This document shows positions 7,093-15,156 of a DNA stretch of 18,126 nucleotides, one piece after another (within the stretch, counting starts at the first letter, position 1; the number at the start of each line of letters is the position of its first letter). The stretch spans positions 22,136-40,261 of the forward strand of contig DKPO01000039.1 of NCBI GenBank assembly GCA_002471225.1. Reading direction: 5' to 3'. The notes beneath the pieces are model-generated. The model was not told the DNA's origin, searched no databases, and worked only from the letters and a program-made list of their open reading frames with translations. This DNA comes from Porphyromonadaceae bacterium UBA7332. Lineage in GTDB: Bacteria > Bacteroidota > Bacteroidia > Bacteroidales > UBA7332. Position numbers and translations under genes: made by a program.

Positions 7093-9234
7093 ATGAAGAA
7101 TAAAATCCTTTTATCACTCTTGGCTTTAGGCTCTATTTGTTCATCAGCTTCGGCAGATGAGGGTATGTGGTTATTGCCGCAAATCAAACAGAACGCTCAA
7201 AAAATGAAAGAGTTGGGATTAAAAATAGATGCTGTTGACATCTATAGTCCTGACACGACCAGCTTGAAAGACGCAATAGTAATCTTCGGTGGCGGATGTA
7301 CAGGTGAAATTATTTCTCCTAACGGTCTTTTGCTAACTAATCACCACTGCGGATACGATGCTATCCAACAACATAGTACTGTTGAGAAAGATTATTTGAA
7401 AGATGGATTTTGGGCAATGTCTTATAAAGAAGAGATTCCTACTCCGGGCTTGAAAGTAACTTTCATCGAAAAGATTGTCGATGTTACTGATGCTGTAAAA
7501 AAAGAACTGGCGAAAGATACTGACCCTAACAGTATGAATTATCTTTCTCCATCCTATTTAAATAAAATAGCTAACGAAATGGTAGCTAATGGACAGGCTC
7601 AGGATATCCCGTTTACCTCTGTTGAAATTAAACCGTTCTATAACGGAAATAAATACTATATGTACTATACTAAAGTGTATAACGATGTACGTATGGTAGG
7701 AGCTCCACCTTCATCTATCGGTAAATTCGGATTTGACACAGACAACTGGATGTGGCCTCGTCATACGGGTGACTTCTCGTTGTTCCGCGTATATGCAGAC
7801 AAGAATGGTAATCCGGCTGAATACTCTGCAGATAATGAACCTTTGAAGCCAAAGAAATTCTTAAATATTTCACTTGGAGGTATCAAAGAAAACGATTATG
7901 CTATGATCATGGGATTCCCGGGATCTACAAGCCGATACATGACTTCGTGGGAGGTTGCAGAGAGAGTTAAAGACAATGATATGCGTATTAAAGTACGTGG
8001 TGCACGTCAGGACGTATTGCTTAAAGAGATGTTAGCCGATCCAAAAGTTAACATTCAATATGCAAGTAAATATGCCCGTTCAAGTAATTACTGGAAAAAC
8101 TCTATCGGTATGAATAAGGGTATCCAGAAATTAAAAGTGATCGAACGTAAAGAAGCTGAACAAGCAGCATTTAAACAATGGGCTCTTCAAAACGGATTCC
8201 CGCAATATGCAGCATCGGTTGATTCGCTACAACAGATCATTGAAGGTCGTGCAGAATTACGTTATCAAATGAATGCTTTAAGTGAAGCTATTTTAGGTGG
8301 TATCGAGTTCTCTCGTAACCCTGGTTATCCGACTGCATTAATGGATGCTGTTTCCAAAAAAGCAGAAATAGAAGCTTTGAAGCAAGCTTATCAGCAATTT
8401 GCGAATAAAGACTACAATCCTGAAGTTGACCGCAAAGTAGCAAAAGATATGTTGAAGCTATATAAGGAAATGATTCCTGCTGCACAGCGTCCCGATATCT
8501 TTACATGGATCGATACGAAATATAAAGGAAATATTGATGCGTTTGTAGATGATGCGTTTACTCGTTCAATCTATGCAAATGAGGCTAATTTCAATAAATT
8601 TATTGCGAAGCCTTCTGCGAAAGTTCTTGAAAATGACCCAATGGTTAAATTCGCAACATCAGTTCGCAACAAAGCGGTTGAACTAAGTTCAGCTTTAAAA
8701 GCGACAAGCAACAGCTTTAACAATGCACGCCAAATCTTTATGGAAGGTTATCTGACACAAAATAAAGATAAAGCAACTTATCCGGATGCAAACTTCACAA
8801 TCCGTATGACTTATGGTAATATTAAGCCTTACGAACCAGCTGACGGAGCTTTCTATAATTATTATACTACTCTAAAAGGGGTAATGGAAAAAGAAGATCC
8901 GAATAACTTTGAATTTATTGTTCCTGATAAATTGAAAGAATTATATGAAGCTAAAGATTATGGACGTTATGCAATGAAAGATGGCCGTATGCCGGTAGCA
9001 TTCCTTTCTACTAATGATATTACCGGCGGTAACTCAGGTAGCCCGGTATTGAATGACAAAGGAGAGTTAATCGGTACTGCATTTGATGGAAACTGGGAAG
9101 CTATGAGTGGTGACCTTGTTTTTGAACCGGAATTGCAACGTACAATCAGTGTTGATATCCGTTATACTTTATTCGTTATCGAAAAATATGCGGGATGTAA
9201 ACGTCTGATTGACGAAATGGTTATTGTAGAGTAA
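7093..9234 (+). CDS. S46 dipeptidyl-peptidase, DPP7-like
   Basis: A 713-residue secreted serine exopeptidase of MEROPS family S46 that removes dipeptides from the N-terminus of peptides. A signal peptide covers residues 1-21 with likely cleavage after ASA. The chymotrypsin-like triad can be placed at His85 (TNHHCGYDAI), Asp227 (HTGDFSLFR) and Ser648 (TGGNSGSPVL), with the helical cap domain between. Gly666 in FDGNWE sits 18 residues after the catalytic serine. In characterised Porphyromonas enzymes this position is Gly in DPP7 (hydrophobic P1) and Arg in DPP11 (Asp/Glu P1), so DPP7-like specificity is inferred. The length is normal. It probably acts in the periplasm or at the cell surface, feeding dipeptides to transporters such as the POT protein nearby. 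It is transcribed alone. Confidence 0.95.
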   Translation: MKNKILLSLLALGSICSSASADEGMWLLPQIKQNAQKMKELGLKIDAVDIYSPDTTSLKDAIVIFGGGCTGEIISPNGLLLTNHHCGYDAIQQHSTVEKDYLKDGFWAMSYKEEIPTPGLKVTFIEKIVDVTDAVKKELAKDTDPNSMNYLSPSYLNKIANEMVANGQAQDIPFTSVEIKPFYNGNKYYMYYTKVYNDVRMVGAPPSSIGKFGFDTDNWMWPRHTGDFSLFRVYADKNGNPAEYSADNEPLKPKKFLNISLGGIKENDYAMIMGFPGSTSRYMTSWEVAERVKDNDMRIKVRGARQDVLLKEMLADPKVNIQYASKYARSSNYWKNSIGMNKGIQKLKVIERKEAEQAAFKQWALQNGFPQYAASVDSLQQIIEGRAELRYQMNALSEAILGGIEFSRNPGYPTALMDAVSKKAEIEALKQAYQQFANKDYNPEVDRKVAKDMLKLYKEMIPAAQRPDIFTWIDTKYKGNIDAFVDDAFTRSIYANEANFNKFIAKPSAKVLENDPMVKFATSVRNKAVELSSALKATSNSFNNARQIFMEGYLTQNKDKATYPDANFTIRMTYGNIKPYEPADGAFYNYYTTLKGVMEKEDPNNFEFIVPDKLKELYEAKDYGRYAMKDGRMPVAFLSTNDITGGNSGSPVLNDKGELIGTAFDGNWEAMSGDLVFEPELQRTISVDIRYTLFVIEKYAGCKRLIDEMVIVE

Positions 9235-9255
9235 GATATTCACTATAAAACTGAT

Positions 9256-9292
9256 AAAAGGAGAAAAGTAAAAAACTTTTCTCCTTTTTTTT
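9256..9292 (+). terminator. Terminator after the S46 peptidase gene
   Basis: AAAAGGAGAAAAG (9256-9268), a 7-base loop, its exact complement (9276-9288) and a T-run to 9292. A classic intrinsic terminator 21 bases after the stop. Confidence 0.92.
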
Positions 9293-9333
9293 ATGACTAT
9301 TTGCTTTTTTGTATATATTTACGCCATCAACAA

Positions 9334-9406
9334 CCTTGAATTTATAATTCCTAAAATCATACGGGAATGCTTCATTTTTAGTACAGATAAAAAGTTGACC
9401 TTGAAT
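9334..9406. repeat. Direct repeat upstream of ald
   Basis: CCTTGAAT occurs at 9334-9341 and 9399-9406, each preceded by A, 65 bases apart in the 158-base gap between the S46 terminator and ald. No clear -7 box is visible in this gap. The repeats might be regulatory sites or chance. Confidence 0.25.
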
Positions 9407-9450
9407 CGCTTAAACATGAAGTTACCCATAACCTTTTAAATTTAATTCAA

Positions 9451-10557
9451 ATGAAAATTGGAGTACCTAAAGAGATTAAGAACAACGAAAACCGCGTTGG
9501 TCTTACACCGGGAGGCGTTAAAGAATTAGTGAATCACGGGCACGAAGTGTACGTGCAACACACAGCGGGTGAAAACAGTGGATACCCCGACGAAGAATAT
9601 GTAGCTATGGGAGCTAAAATACTTCCTACAATTGATGATGTATATGCTACAGGCGATATGATTATCAAAGTCAAAGAACCTATTGAAGCTGAATATGACT
9701 TAATTCGCGAAAATCAACTCCTTTTCACTTATTTCCATTTTGCATCTTACGAAAAACTTACCAAAGCAATGATTAAAAGCAAGGCTGTTTGCCTGGCTTA
9801 TGAAACTGTAGAAAGAGCTGATCGCTCTCTTCCTCTTCTAACTCCTATGTCAGAAGTCGCTGGACGCATGTCCGTTCAACAAGGCGCTCATTTCATTGAA
9901 AAGCCGCATGGTGGTAAAGGAATTCTTTTGGGTGGTGTACCGGGTGTAAAACCGGCAAAAGTGCTTGTTTTAGGAGGCGGCGTAGTAGGTGTCAATGCAG
10001 CTATTATTGCTGCCGGCATGGGTGCTGATGTTACATTATGCGATATTTCTCTTCCCCGTTTACGTTATTTGTCTGAAGTATTACCGAAAAATGTCAAAAC
10101 ATTAATGTCTTCTGAGTATAACATCACCAAAGAATTACCACATACGGATCTGGTTATTGGTGCTGTTCTTATTCCGGGGGCTAAAGCTCCTTTCCTTATC
10201 AGAAAAGAGATGTTGAAACTTATGCCTAAAGGATCGGTAATGGTCGATGTTGCCATTGATCAGGGAGGATGTTTTGAGACATCTCACCCTACGACACATT
10301 CGGATCCGACTTACGTCGTAGATAATATCGTTCATTATTGCGTGGCAAATATTCCCGGTGCAGTTCCTTATACATCTACTGTTGCGCTAACCAATGCAAC
10401 TATGCCTTATGCTATACAACTTGCAAATAAAGGCTGGGAAAATGCTTGTAAAGACAACAAAGAATTATATAAAGGCCTGAACATCGTTAAAGGTGACATT
10501 GTTTACAAAGCAGTTGCTGATGCTTTTAATCTTCCTTATGTAGAACTTAAACTCTAA
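9451..10557 (+). CDS. ald: Alanine dehydrogenase
   Basis: A 368-residue cytosolic NAD-dependent enzyme that reversibly deaminates L-alanine to pyruvate and ammonia. The N-terminal family pattern is KIGVPKEIKNNENRVGLTPGG at residues 2-22, containing the substrate-binding Arg15. Further catalytic residues are Lys75 in KVKEP, His96 in YFHFAS, and Asp270 in VDVAIDQGG. The NAD-binding Rossmann turn is VLGGGVVGVNAA at 173-184. The length and residue positions match characterised alanine dehydrogenases exactly. Transcribed alone, between two terminators. In a peptide-using organism it would channel alanine into pyruvate, or recycle NADH by making alanine. Confidence 0.97.
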   Translation: MKIGVPKEIKNNENRVGLTPGGVKELVNHGHEVYVQHTAGENSGYPDEEYVAMGAKILPTIDDVYATGDMIIKVKEPIEAEYDLIRENQLLFTYFHFASYEKLTKAMIKSKAVCLAYETVERADRSLPLLTPMSEVAGRMSVQQGAHFIEKPHGGKGILLGGVPGVKPAKVLVLGGGVVGVNAAIIAAGMGADVTLCDISLPRLRYLSEVLPKNVKTLMSSEYNITKELPHTDLVIGAVLIPGAKAPFLIRKEMLKLMPKGSVMVDVAIDQGGCFETSHPTTHSDPTYVVDNIVHYCVANIPGAVPYTSTVALTNATMPYAIQLANKGWENACKDNKELYKGLNIVKGDIVYKAVADAFNLPYVELKL

Positions 10558-10582
10558 GATAATAACATAACTCTTTAACTCC

Positions 10583-10625
10583 GGGGAAACATGTATTGAT
10601 TCATCAATCATGTTTCCTCTTTTTT
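10583..10625 (+). terminator. Terminator after ald
   Basis: A stem of GGGGAAACATG and ATTGAT (10583-10600) with the complementary ATCAAT and CATGTTTCCTC (10603-10619), containing one mismatch and one bulged T. A T-run follows at 10620-10625. Confidence 0.85.
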
Positions 10626-10627
10626 AT

Positions 10628-10635
10628 TATATTTG
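10628..10635 (+). promoter_or_regulatory. Candidate -7 box for the MmcQ/YjbR gene
   Basis: TATATTTG matches TAnnTTTG, 36 bases before the start codon and immediately after the ald terminator T-run. No TTTG-like -33 element is seen; that region would overlap the terminator stem. Confidence 0.4.
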
Positions 10636-10671
10636 GAAGCTAATAAGTGATTTAAAATAATCGTACACATT

Positions 10672-11025
10672 ATGAATGTAGAAGAATTACGTGAGTATGC
10701 TTTAAGCCTCCCTTATACTTCAGAAGGATTTCCTTTTGATGAAACCACACTTGTCATTAAAGCAGGAAGTAAAATGTTTATACTTTTCGATATTGAATCC
10801 AAGCCTTTGGCTATGAACGTTAAATGCGATCCCGAAGAAGCTATCATCCTGCGCGATACTTATTCATTCGTTCTACCGGGATATCATATGAATAAAAAGC
10901 ATTGGAATACCATCATCATTGATGGAAGATCGACAGAGTCTCAAATCAAAACGTGGGTCAAAGACTCATATAACCTTGTATTCAAATCATTAACAAAAAA
11001 AGAGAAAAGCGAACTCGGTGAATAA
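10672..11025 (+). CDS. MmcQ/YjbR family protein
   Basis: A complete 117-residue soluble protein with the MmcQ/YjbR (PF04237) pattern. It has an N-terminal helix with NVEELREYALSLP, then GFPFDETTLVIKAGSKMFIL (residues 19-38), a strand with PLAMNVKCDPEEA, and PGYHMNKKHWNTIII at 69-83. The fold resembles CyaY, with a double-wing arrangement, and DNA binding has been proposed for some members; the physiological role is not settled. The length is typical. It sits between ald and a strong two-way terminator and probably has its own promoter. Confidence 0.92.
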   Translation: MNVEELREYALSLPYTSEGFPFDETTLVIKAGSKMFILFDIESKPLAMNVKCDPEEAIILRDTYSFVLPGYHMNKKHWNTIIIDGRSTESQIKTWVKDSYNLVFKSLTKKEKSELGE

Positions 11026-11048
11026 TTCACCGGAACTAACGCAAAATA

Positions 11049-11091
11049 AAAAAGCTCTTGTTAAGTCTGCTAAACTTAACAAGAGCTTTTT
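11049..11091. terminator. Bidirectional terminator, MmcQ gene / M3 peptidase gene
   Basis: AAAAAGCTCTTGTTAAG (11049-11065) and its exact complement (11075-11091) form a perfect 17-base-pair stem with a 9-base loop. A/T runs flank both sides. It lies between convergent genes and would stop transcription on both strands. Confidence 0.93.
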
Positions 11092-11107
11092 ATATAGATT
11101 GTTTTAA

Positions 11108-13198
11108 TTACATTTTAATTCCGCTTCTTTCCATCAAGGCTTTTACTGTCGGCTCCTGACCTCGGAATTGAATATATAATTCCATCGGATCTACAGTTCC
11201 TCCCTGTGAAAGAACTGTTTCCAGGAATTTCGCTGCTACATCCTGATTGAAGATTCCTTTTTCTTTAAATAATGCAAAAGCATCAGCATCAAGCACTTCA
11301 GCCCACTTATAGCTATAATAACCTGCCGCATAGCCCCCTGCAAAAATATGGCTGAACTGTGGCGACAAGCTTGTACCTTCTACTGTCGGGAACATTTGAG
11401 TCGGTGCAATTGCTTTTTGCTCAAAAGTATTCATATCACCATCAAATTTCTCATTGATTGTATGCCATGCCATATCATTCATACCAAAGCTTAACTGACG
11501 AAGGCATAAATAGCCCGTATTAAAGTTATTAGAAGCTACAATTTTCTCAATATACTCAGCCGGGATCTTCTCTCCTGTCTGATAATGAACTGCAAACTTA
11601 TCCAAAAATTCTTTTTCAGGTAACCAGTTTTCCAGAATCTGAGAAGGAAGCTCTACAAAGTCACGATAAACGCTGGTTCCCGACATTGATTCATAAGTCG
11701 TATTAGCAAACATACCGTGTAAAGCATGACCAAATTCATGTAAGAAAGTCTCTACTTCATCATAAGTTAAAAGAGCAGGAGTATCAGCAGTCGGACGAGT
11801 AAAGTTCATTACGATCGTAACATGCGGACGACTATCTTTTCCATTCTCTTTATATTGACCTTTAAACTCAGTCATCCATGCACCCGGACGTTTTCCTGCA
11901 CGAGGATGGAAGTCTGTATAAAGTACCGCAAGGAATTTTCCTTGTTTGTCGAACACTTCATATGCTTTCACTTCCGGATGATACACCTGAATTTTCTTAT
12001 TCTCTTTGAATGTGATACCAAAAAGATCTGTTGCAAGCCCGAAAACACCTTTCGTTACATTGCTTAGCTCAAAATATGGACGAAGCATTTCATCATTAAT
12101 CTGGAATTTTGAATCTTTCAATTTTTCAGAATAGAAAGACCAGTCCCAAGGCATAATATCAATATTTTTGCCTTCATTCGCAATCGCAAATCCTCTGACT
12201 TCAGCAACTTCCTGCATTGCAGCCGGTTTAAATGCTTCAAGAAGTTCATTCATCAACTTATAAACATTCTCCGGATTTTTAGCCATGCGATCTTCTAAAG
12301 CCATTTCTGCATAATTGTTCTTACCGAACAACTTTGCTGTCTCCATACGATAATTCACAATATCGCTTATATTTTGCGTATTATCAAATTCTCCATTCGT
12401 ACAACGGGCATTATAGGCTGTCCAAAGTTGTTTACGTAAATCGCGATTTTCGACATAGCGCATAAAAGGAATATAAACAGGTGCAGACAAATTAAATGAA
12501 TAGCCTGTTTTCCCATTAGCTTCAGCACGAGCTTTAGCTGCATCTATTTCACGCTGAGGCAAACCTTTTAAGTCTGATACATTTTCAACGATCAACTCAT
12601 ACTTGTTCGTTTCTTTCAAAACATTCTGACCAAAAGACAAAGTAGCCTGCCCTAAGTCCATGCTTAACTGGCGATATTTATCTTTGTCTTCGCCTTGAAG
12701 ATTAGCTCCACGTTTAACGAATCCTTTATACGTATTTTCAAGAAGCTTCATCTCTTCAGGATTTAAGCCCAACTGATCTTTCTGATCATAAACAGCTTTA
12801 ACACGAGCGAATAGTTTCTCATTAAGATTGATGTTATTTGAATGCTCAGACATCATCGGAGATAATTTTTGAGAAAGCTCCATCATCTGATCATTACTTT
12901 CGCTGCTATTCAAATTGTAAAATACCGAACTTACTTTCGACAGCATATCGCCTGAACGCTCTAAAGCAACGATTGTGTTTTCAAAAGTAGGATTACTTTT
13001 ATTATTGATTATAGCCTCTATCTCTTTATTATGACGTTTCATTCCTTCAATAAAAGCAGGTTCGTAATGTTCGAACTTGATTTTTTCGAAAGGAACTGTC
13101 TCATGCAATGTTTTATACTTTCCGAAGAAAGGATTTTGTGCGTTTGTCAATGTTATCATACTTAGTGAAATAAGTAATAATTTGAATTTCTTTTGCAT
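11108..13198 (-). CDS. dcp: Secreted M3 metallopeptidase (Dcp-like)
   Basis: A 696-residue zinc peptidase of family M3. A signal peptide spans residues 1-20 (cleavage after TNA), so it is exported; there is no lipobox cysteine. The zinc motif is HEFGH at 487-491, with the third ligand Glu516 in RDFVELPSQ, exactly 25 residues after the second histidine. The C-terminal substrate-binding region contains HIFAGGYAAGYYSYKWAEV. The length and motifs fit peptidyl-dipeptidase Dcp and oligopeptidase A alike. Dcp removes C-terminal dipeptides while OpdA is an endopeptidase, and sequence alone does not separate them, so the symbol is tentative. Together with the S46 enzyme it would generate dipeptides in the periplasm. 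It follows folE by 46 bases with no visible terminator between, so it may be the last gene of that transcript. Confidence 0.92.
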   Translation of the reverse strand: MQKKFKLLLISLSMITLTNAQNPFFGKYKTLHETVPFEKIKFEHYEPAFIEGMKRHNKEIEAIINNKSNPTFENTIVALERSGDMLSKVSSVFYNLNSSESNDQMMELSQKLSPMMSEHSNNINLNEKLFARVKAVYDQKDQLGLNPEEMKLLENTYKGFVKRGANLQGEDKDKYRQLSMDLGQATLSFGQNVLKETNKYELIVENVSDLKGLPQREIDAAKARAEANGKTGYSFNLSAPVYIPFMRYVENRDLRKQLWTAYNARCTNGEFDNTQNISDIVNYRMETAKLFGKNNYAEMALEDRMAKNPENVYKLMNELLEAFKPAAMQEVAEVRGFAIANEGKNIDIMPWDWSFYSEKLKDSKFQINDEMLRPYFELSNVTKGVFGLATDLFGITFKENKKIQVYHPEVKAYEVFDKQGKFLAVLYTDFHPRAGKRPGAWMTEFKGQYKENGKDSRPHVTIVMNFTRPTADTPALLTYDEVETFLHEFGHALHGMFANTTYESMSGTSVYRDFVELPSQILENWLPEKEFLDKFAVHYQTGEKIPAEYIEKIVASNNFNTGYLCLRQLSFGMNDMAWHTINEKFDGDMNTFEQKAIAPTQMFPTVEGTSLSPQFSHIFAGGYAAGYYSYKWAEVLDADAFALFKEKGIFNQDVAAKFLETVLSQGGTVDPMELYIQFRGQEPTVKALMERSGIKM

Positions 13199-13244
13199 AG
13201 TGAGTTTGTGTTTCCGGTTTCTATTCTAAAACGAAATCGAAGAT

Positions 13245-13829
13245 TTATTTCATACGTATCAGAGTCATAAACTCTTCACGTGTTTTTGCCTGATTAAATA
13301 CACCTGTAAAATCAGATGTCGTTGTTACTGAATTTTGTTTTTCAACTCCACGCATCTGCATACATGTATGCTGTGCTTCAATGACAACCATTACTCCTAA
13401 AGGATTCAGTGTTTCCTGAATACAATCCTTGATTTGCGTCGTTAAACGCTCTTGTACTTGCATACGTCTTGCAAATACTTCTACTATTCTGGCTAATTTA
13501 CTTAACCCTGTAATATATCCGTTAGGGATATAAGCTATATGCACTTTACCAAAAAACGGTAAAACATGATGTTCACATAAAGAAAAAAAGTCTATATCTT
13601 TTACGATAACCATTTGACGATAATTTTCTTTGAACATCGCTGATTTCAATATTTGTTCAGCATCCTGATGATAACCTTTTGTCAGGAATTGAAGCGATTT
13701 TGATACACGCTCAGGAGTTTTGACTAATCCTTCACGATCCACGTCTTCGCCTAAAAGTTTAAGAATCTCTTTGTAGTGATAAGCAATAGCCTCTCTGTTA
13801 GCTTCTTGCTCCGGTGTAGGTTGATACAT
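13245..13829 (-). CDS. folE: GTP cyclohydrolase I (FolE)
   Basis: A 194-residue cytosolic zinc enzyme that converts GTP to 7,8-dihydroneopterin triphosphate, the first step of folate synthesis; the same product can feed queuosine synthesis. Zinc ligands are visible as Cys85 and His88 in SLCEHHVLPFFG, and Cys156 in AQHTCMQMRG. They keep the spacing of the E. coli enzyme (Cys110, His113, Cys181). The conserved GLSKLARIVEVFARR and TTTSDFTGVF segments are also present. The start is only 2 bases after the SPOR gene stop, so the two are co-transcribed and probably translationally coupled. It is the zinc-dependent type IA form, not FolE2. Confidence 0.97.
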   Translation of the reverse strand: MYQPTPEQEANREAIAYHYKEILKLLGEDVDREGLVKTPERVSKSLQFLTKGYHQDAEQILKSAMFKENYRQMVIVKDIDFFSLCEHHVLPFFGKVHIAYIPNGYITGLSKLARIVEVFARRMQVQERLTTQIKDCIQETLNPLGVMVVIEAQHTCMQMRGVEKQNSVTTTSDFTGVFNQAKTREEFMTLIRMK

Positions 13830-13831
13830 TG

Positions 13832-14308
13832 TTAAAACTCTATTTTTATTTCGTCGCGTACGACATACATTTCTTTACCAAACTGCGGAAAAGCACGTTT
13901 AAGCTGACGCATCAACTGATCCGCCTCTTCATAACTTCTGAAATCGCCTACTCTTAATCGCCAGAAAGGAGATTTGAAAGTTACGTATGTTTGCAAATTG
14001 GGAAACAACTCTTTTACTTTCTCTTGTTTCCAGTTGGCTTCGCTCTTTGATTTTGTCTGATTATTACCCGAGAAAACCTGAACACGATACCCCTCCTGAA
14101 TAAGCTCATTTTTGTTTTCGCCATAAACTCTAACACCTAAAAGGTTAGCTATAGCATCTGATTGATGAACAATAACGACTCCTTGTCCGGCTTTTGGTTT
14201 CATCAGACTTTGCAAGATGGTTGAGTCCCGATTCGCCTGAAATGACTGACCGAAGATAGGTAATAAGGCAGTGAAAACCAATAAAAATAGTGTTACAATG
14301 TTTCTCAT
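13832..14308 (-). CDS. SPOR-domain protein, exported
   Basis: A 158-residue protein with an N-terminal signal peptide (hydrophobic residues 4-18, likely cleavage near IFGQ) and a C-terminal SPOR domain at about residues 73-155. The two characteristic halves are YRVQVFSG at 74-81 and WRLRVGDF at 116-123. SPOR domains bind denuded glycan strands of septal peptidoglycan, so a cell-envelope location is expected. There is no transmembrane anchor after cleavage and no lipobox. It is followed after 2 bases by folE, an odd functional pairing that I recall as common in Bacteroides relatives. A hairpin separates it from tpiA upstream, so it may be expressed through read-through or from an unseen promoter. 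Confidence 0.9.
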   Translation of the reverse strand: MRNIVTLFLLVFTALLPIFGQSFQANRDSTILQSLMKPKAGQGVVIVHQSDAIANLLGVRVYGENKNELIQEGYRVQVFSGNNQTKSKSEANWKQEKVKELFPNLQTYVTFKSPFWRLRVGDFRSYEEADQLMRQLKRAFPQFGKEMYVVRDEIKIEF

Positions 14309-14336
14309 AATCTATAAATTAGGATAAAACAGAAAA

Positions 14337-14371
14337 ACTAAAGGCTGAAGATTAGCCTTCATACCTTTAGT
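14337..14371. terminator. Hairpin between tpiA and the SPOR gene
   Basis: ACTAAAGG (14337-14344) pairs with CCTTTAGT (14364-14371). Inside, TGAAG (14346-14350) pairs with CTTCA (14357-14361). On the - strand a short T-run follows (A-run at 14333-14337); on the + strand a T-run lies at 14373-14378. It begins 29 bases after the tpiA stop. It could terminate or attenuate the DUF1599-DoxX-tpiA transcript before SPOR-folE. Confidence 0.7.
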
Positions 14372-14400
14372 CTTTTTTGATTATGCTGTTAATTTTAAAA

Positions 14401-15156
14401 TTAGCAAGCAGTAATAATTTGCATGAAAGCATCAGCAGTTAAAGATGCACCACCGATCAAACCTCCATCTACATCAGGGTTAGCGAATAATTCTTTCGCA
14501 TTAGCGCCATTACAGCTACCTCCGTAAAGGATTGCAGTTTTATCAGCAACTTCCTGACCATATTTTTCAGCAACTGTTTTACGGATAAATGCGTGAATTT
14601 CCTGAGCTTGTGCAGGAGTAGCAGTTTTACCTGTTCCGATAGCCCAAACTGGTTCGTAAGCCAAAACGATTTTACCGAAATCTTCAGCTGAAAGATTGAA
14701 TAAAGACTCTTCGATTTGAGTTTTTACAACTTCGAAGTGTTTTTCTGCTTCTCTTTCTTCCAATACCTCACCGATACAGAAGATAGGAGTCAAACCATTA
14801 GCCAAAGCTAAAAGAGTTTTTTCTTTCAACATTTCGTTTGTCTCGCCGTAATATGCACGACGCTCAGAGTGACCTAAGATCACATATTTAGCACCTGTTG
14901 ATGCTACCATCGATGCAGAAACCTCACCTGTGTAAGCACCTGATACTTTATCAGCACAGTTTTGAGCTGAAACGTTGATTACAGAACCTTCAACCTCTGC
15001 AGCAACATTTGCAAGGTGGATAAACGGAGTACCTACGATTACATCGCAGTTTACAGTTTTACCAGCTAAAGCTGCTTTCAATTCTTTTGCTAATTCCATT
15101 CCCTCTTGAAGGGTCTTGTTCATTTTCCAGTTACCTGCTACGATTTTTCTTCTCAT
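14401..15156 (-). other. tpiA: tpiA portion with possible independent start
   Basis: An in-frame ATG at 15156 opens exactly where TPI homologues begin (MRRKIVAGNWKMNK) and gives a normal 251-residue enzyme. In TPI numbering the residues are Lys11 (GNWKMN), His96 (LGHSERR) and Glu168 (AYEPVWAIGTG), with phosphate loops GGS (212-214) and GG (231-232). The 25 bases before this ATG are A-rich, as in many Bacteroidetes starts, and look intergenic rather than coding. A TAA in another frame lies directly upstream (15182-15184, read on the - strand). Separate translation of TPI from this ATG is therefore plausible even if the upstream frame stays open. Confidence 0.8.
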
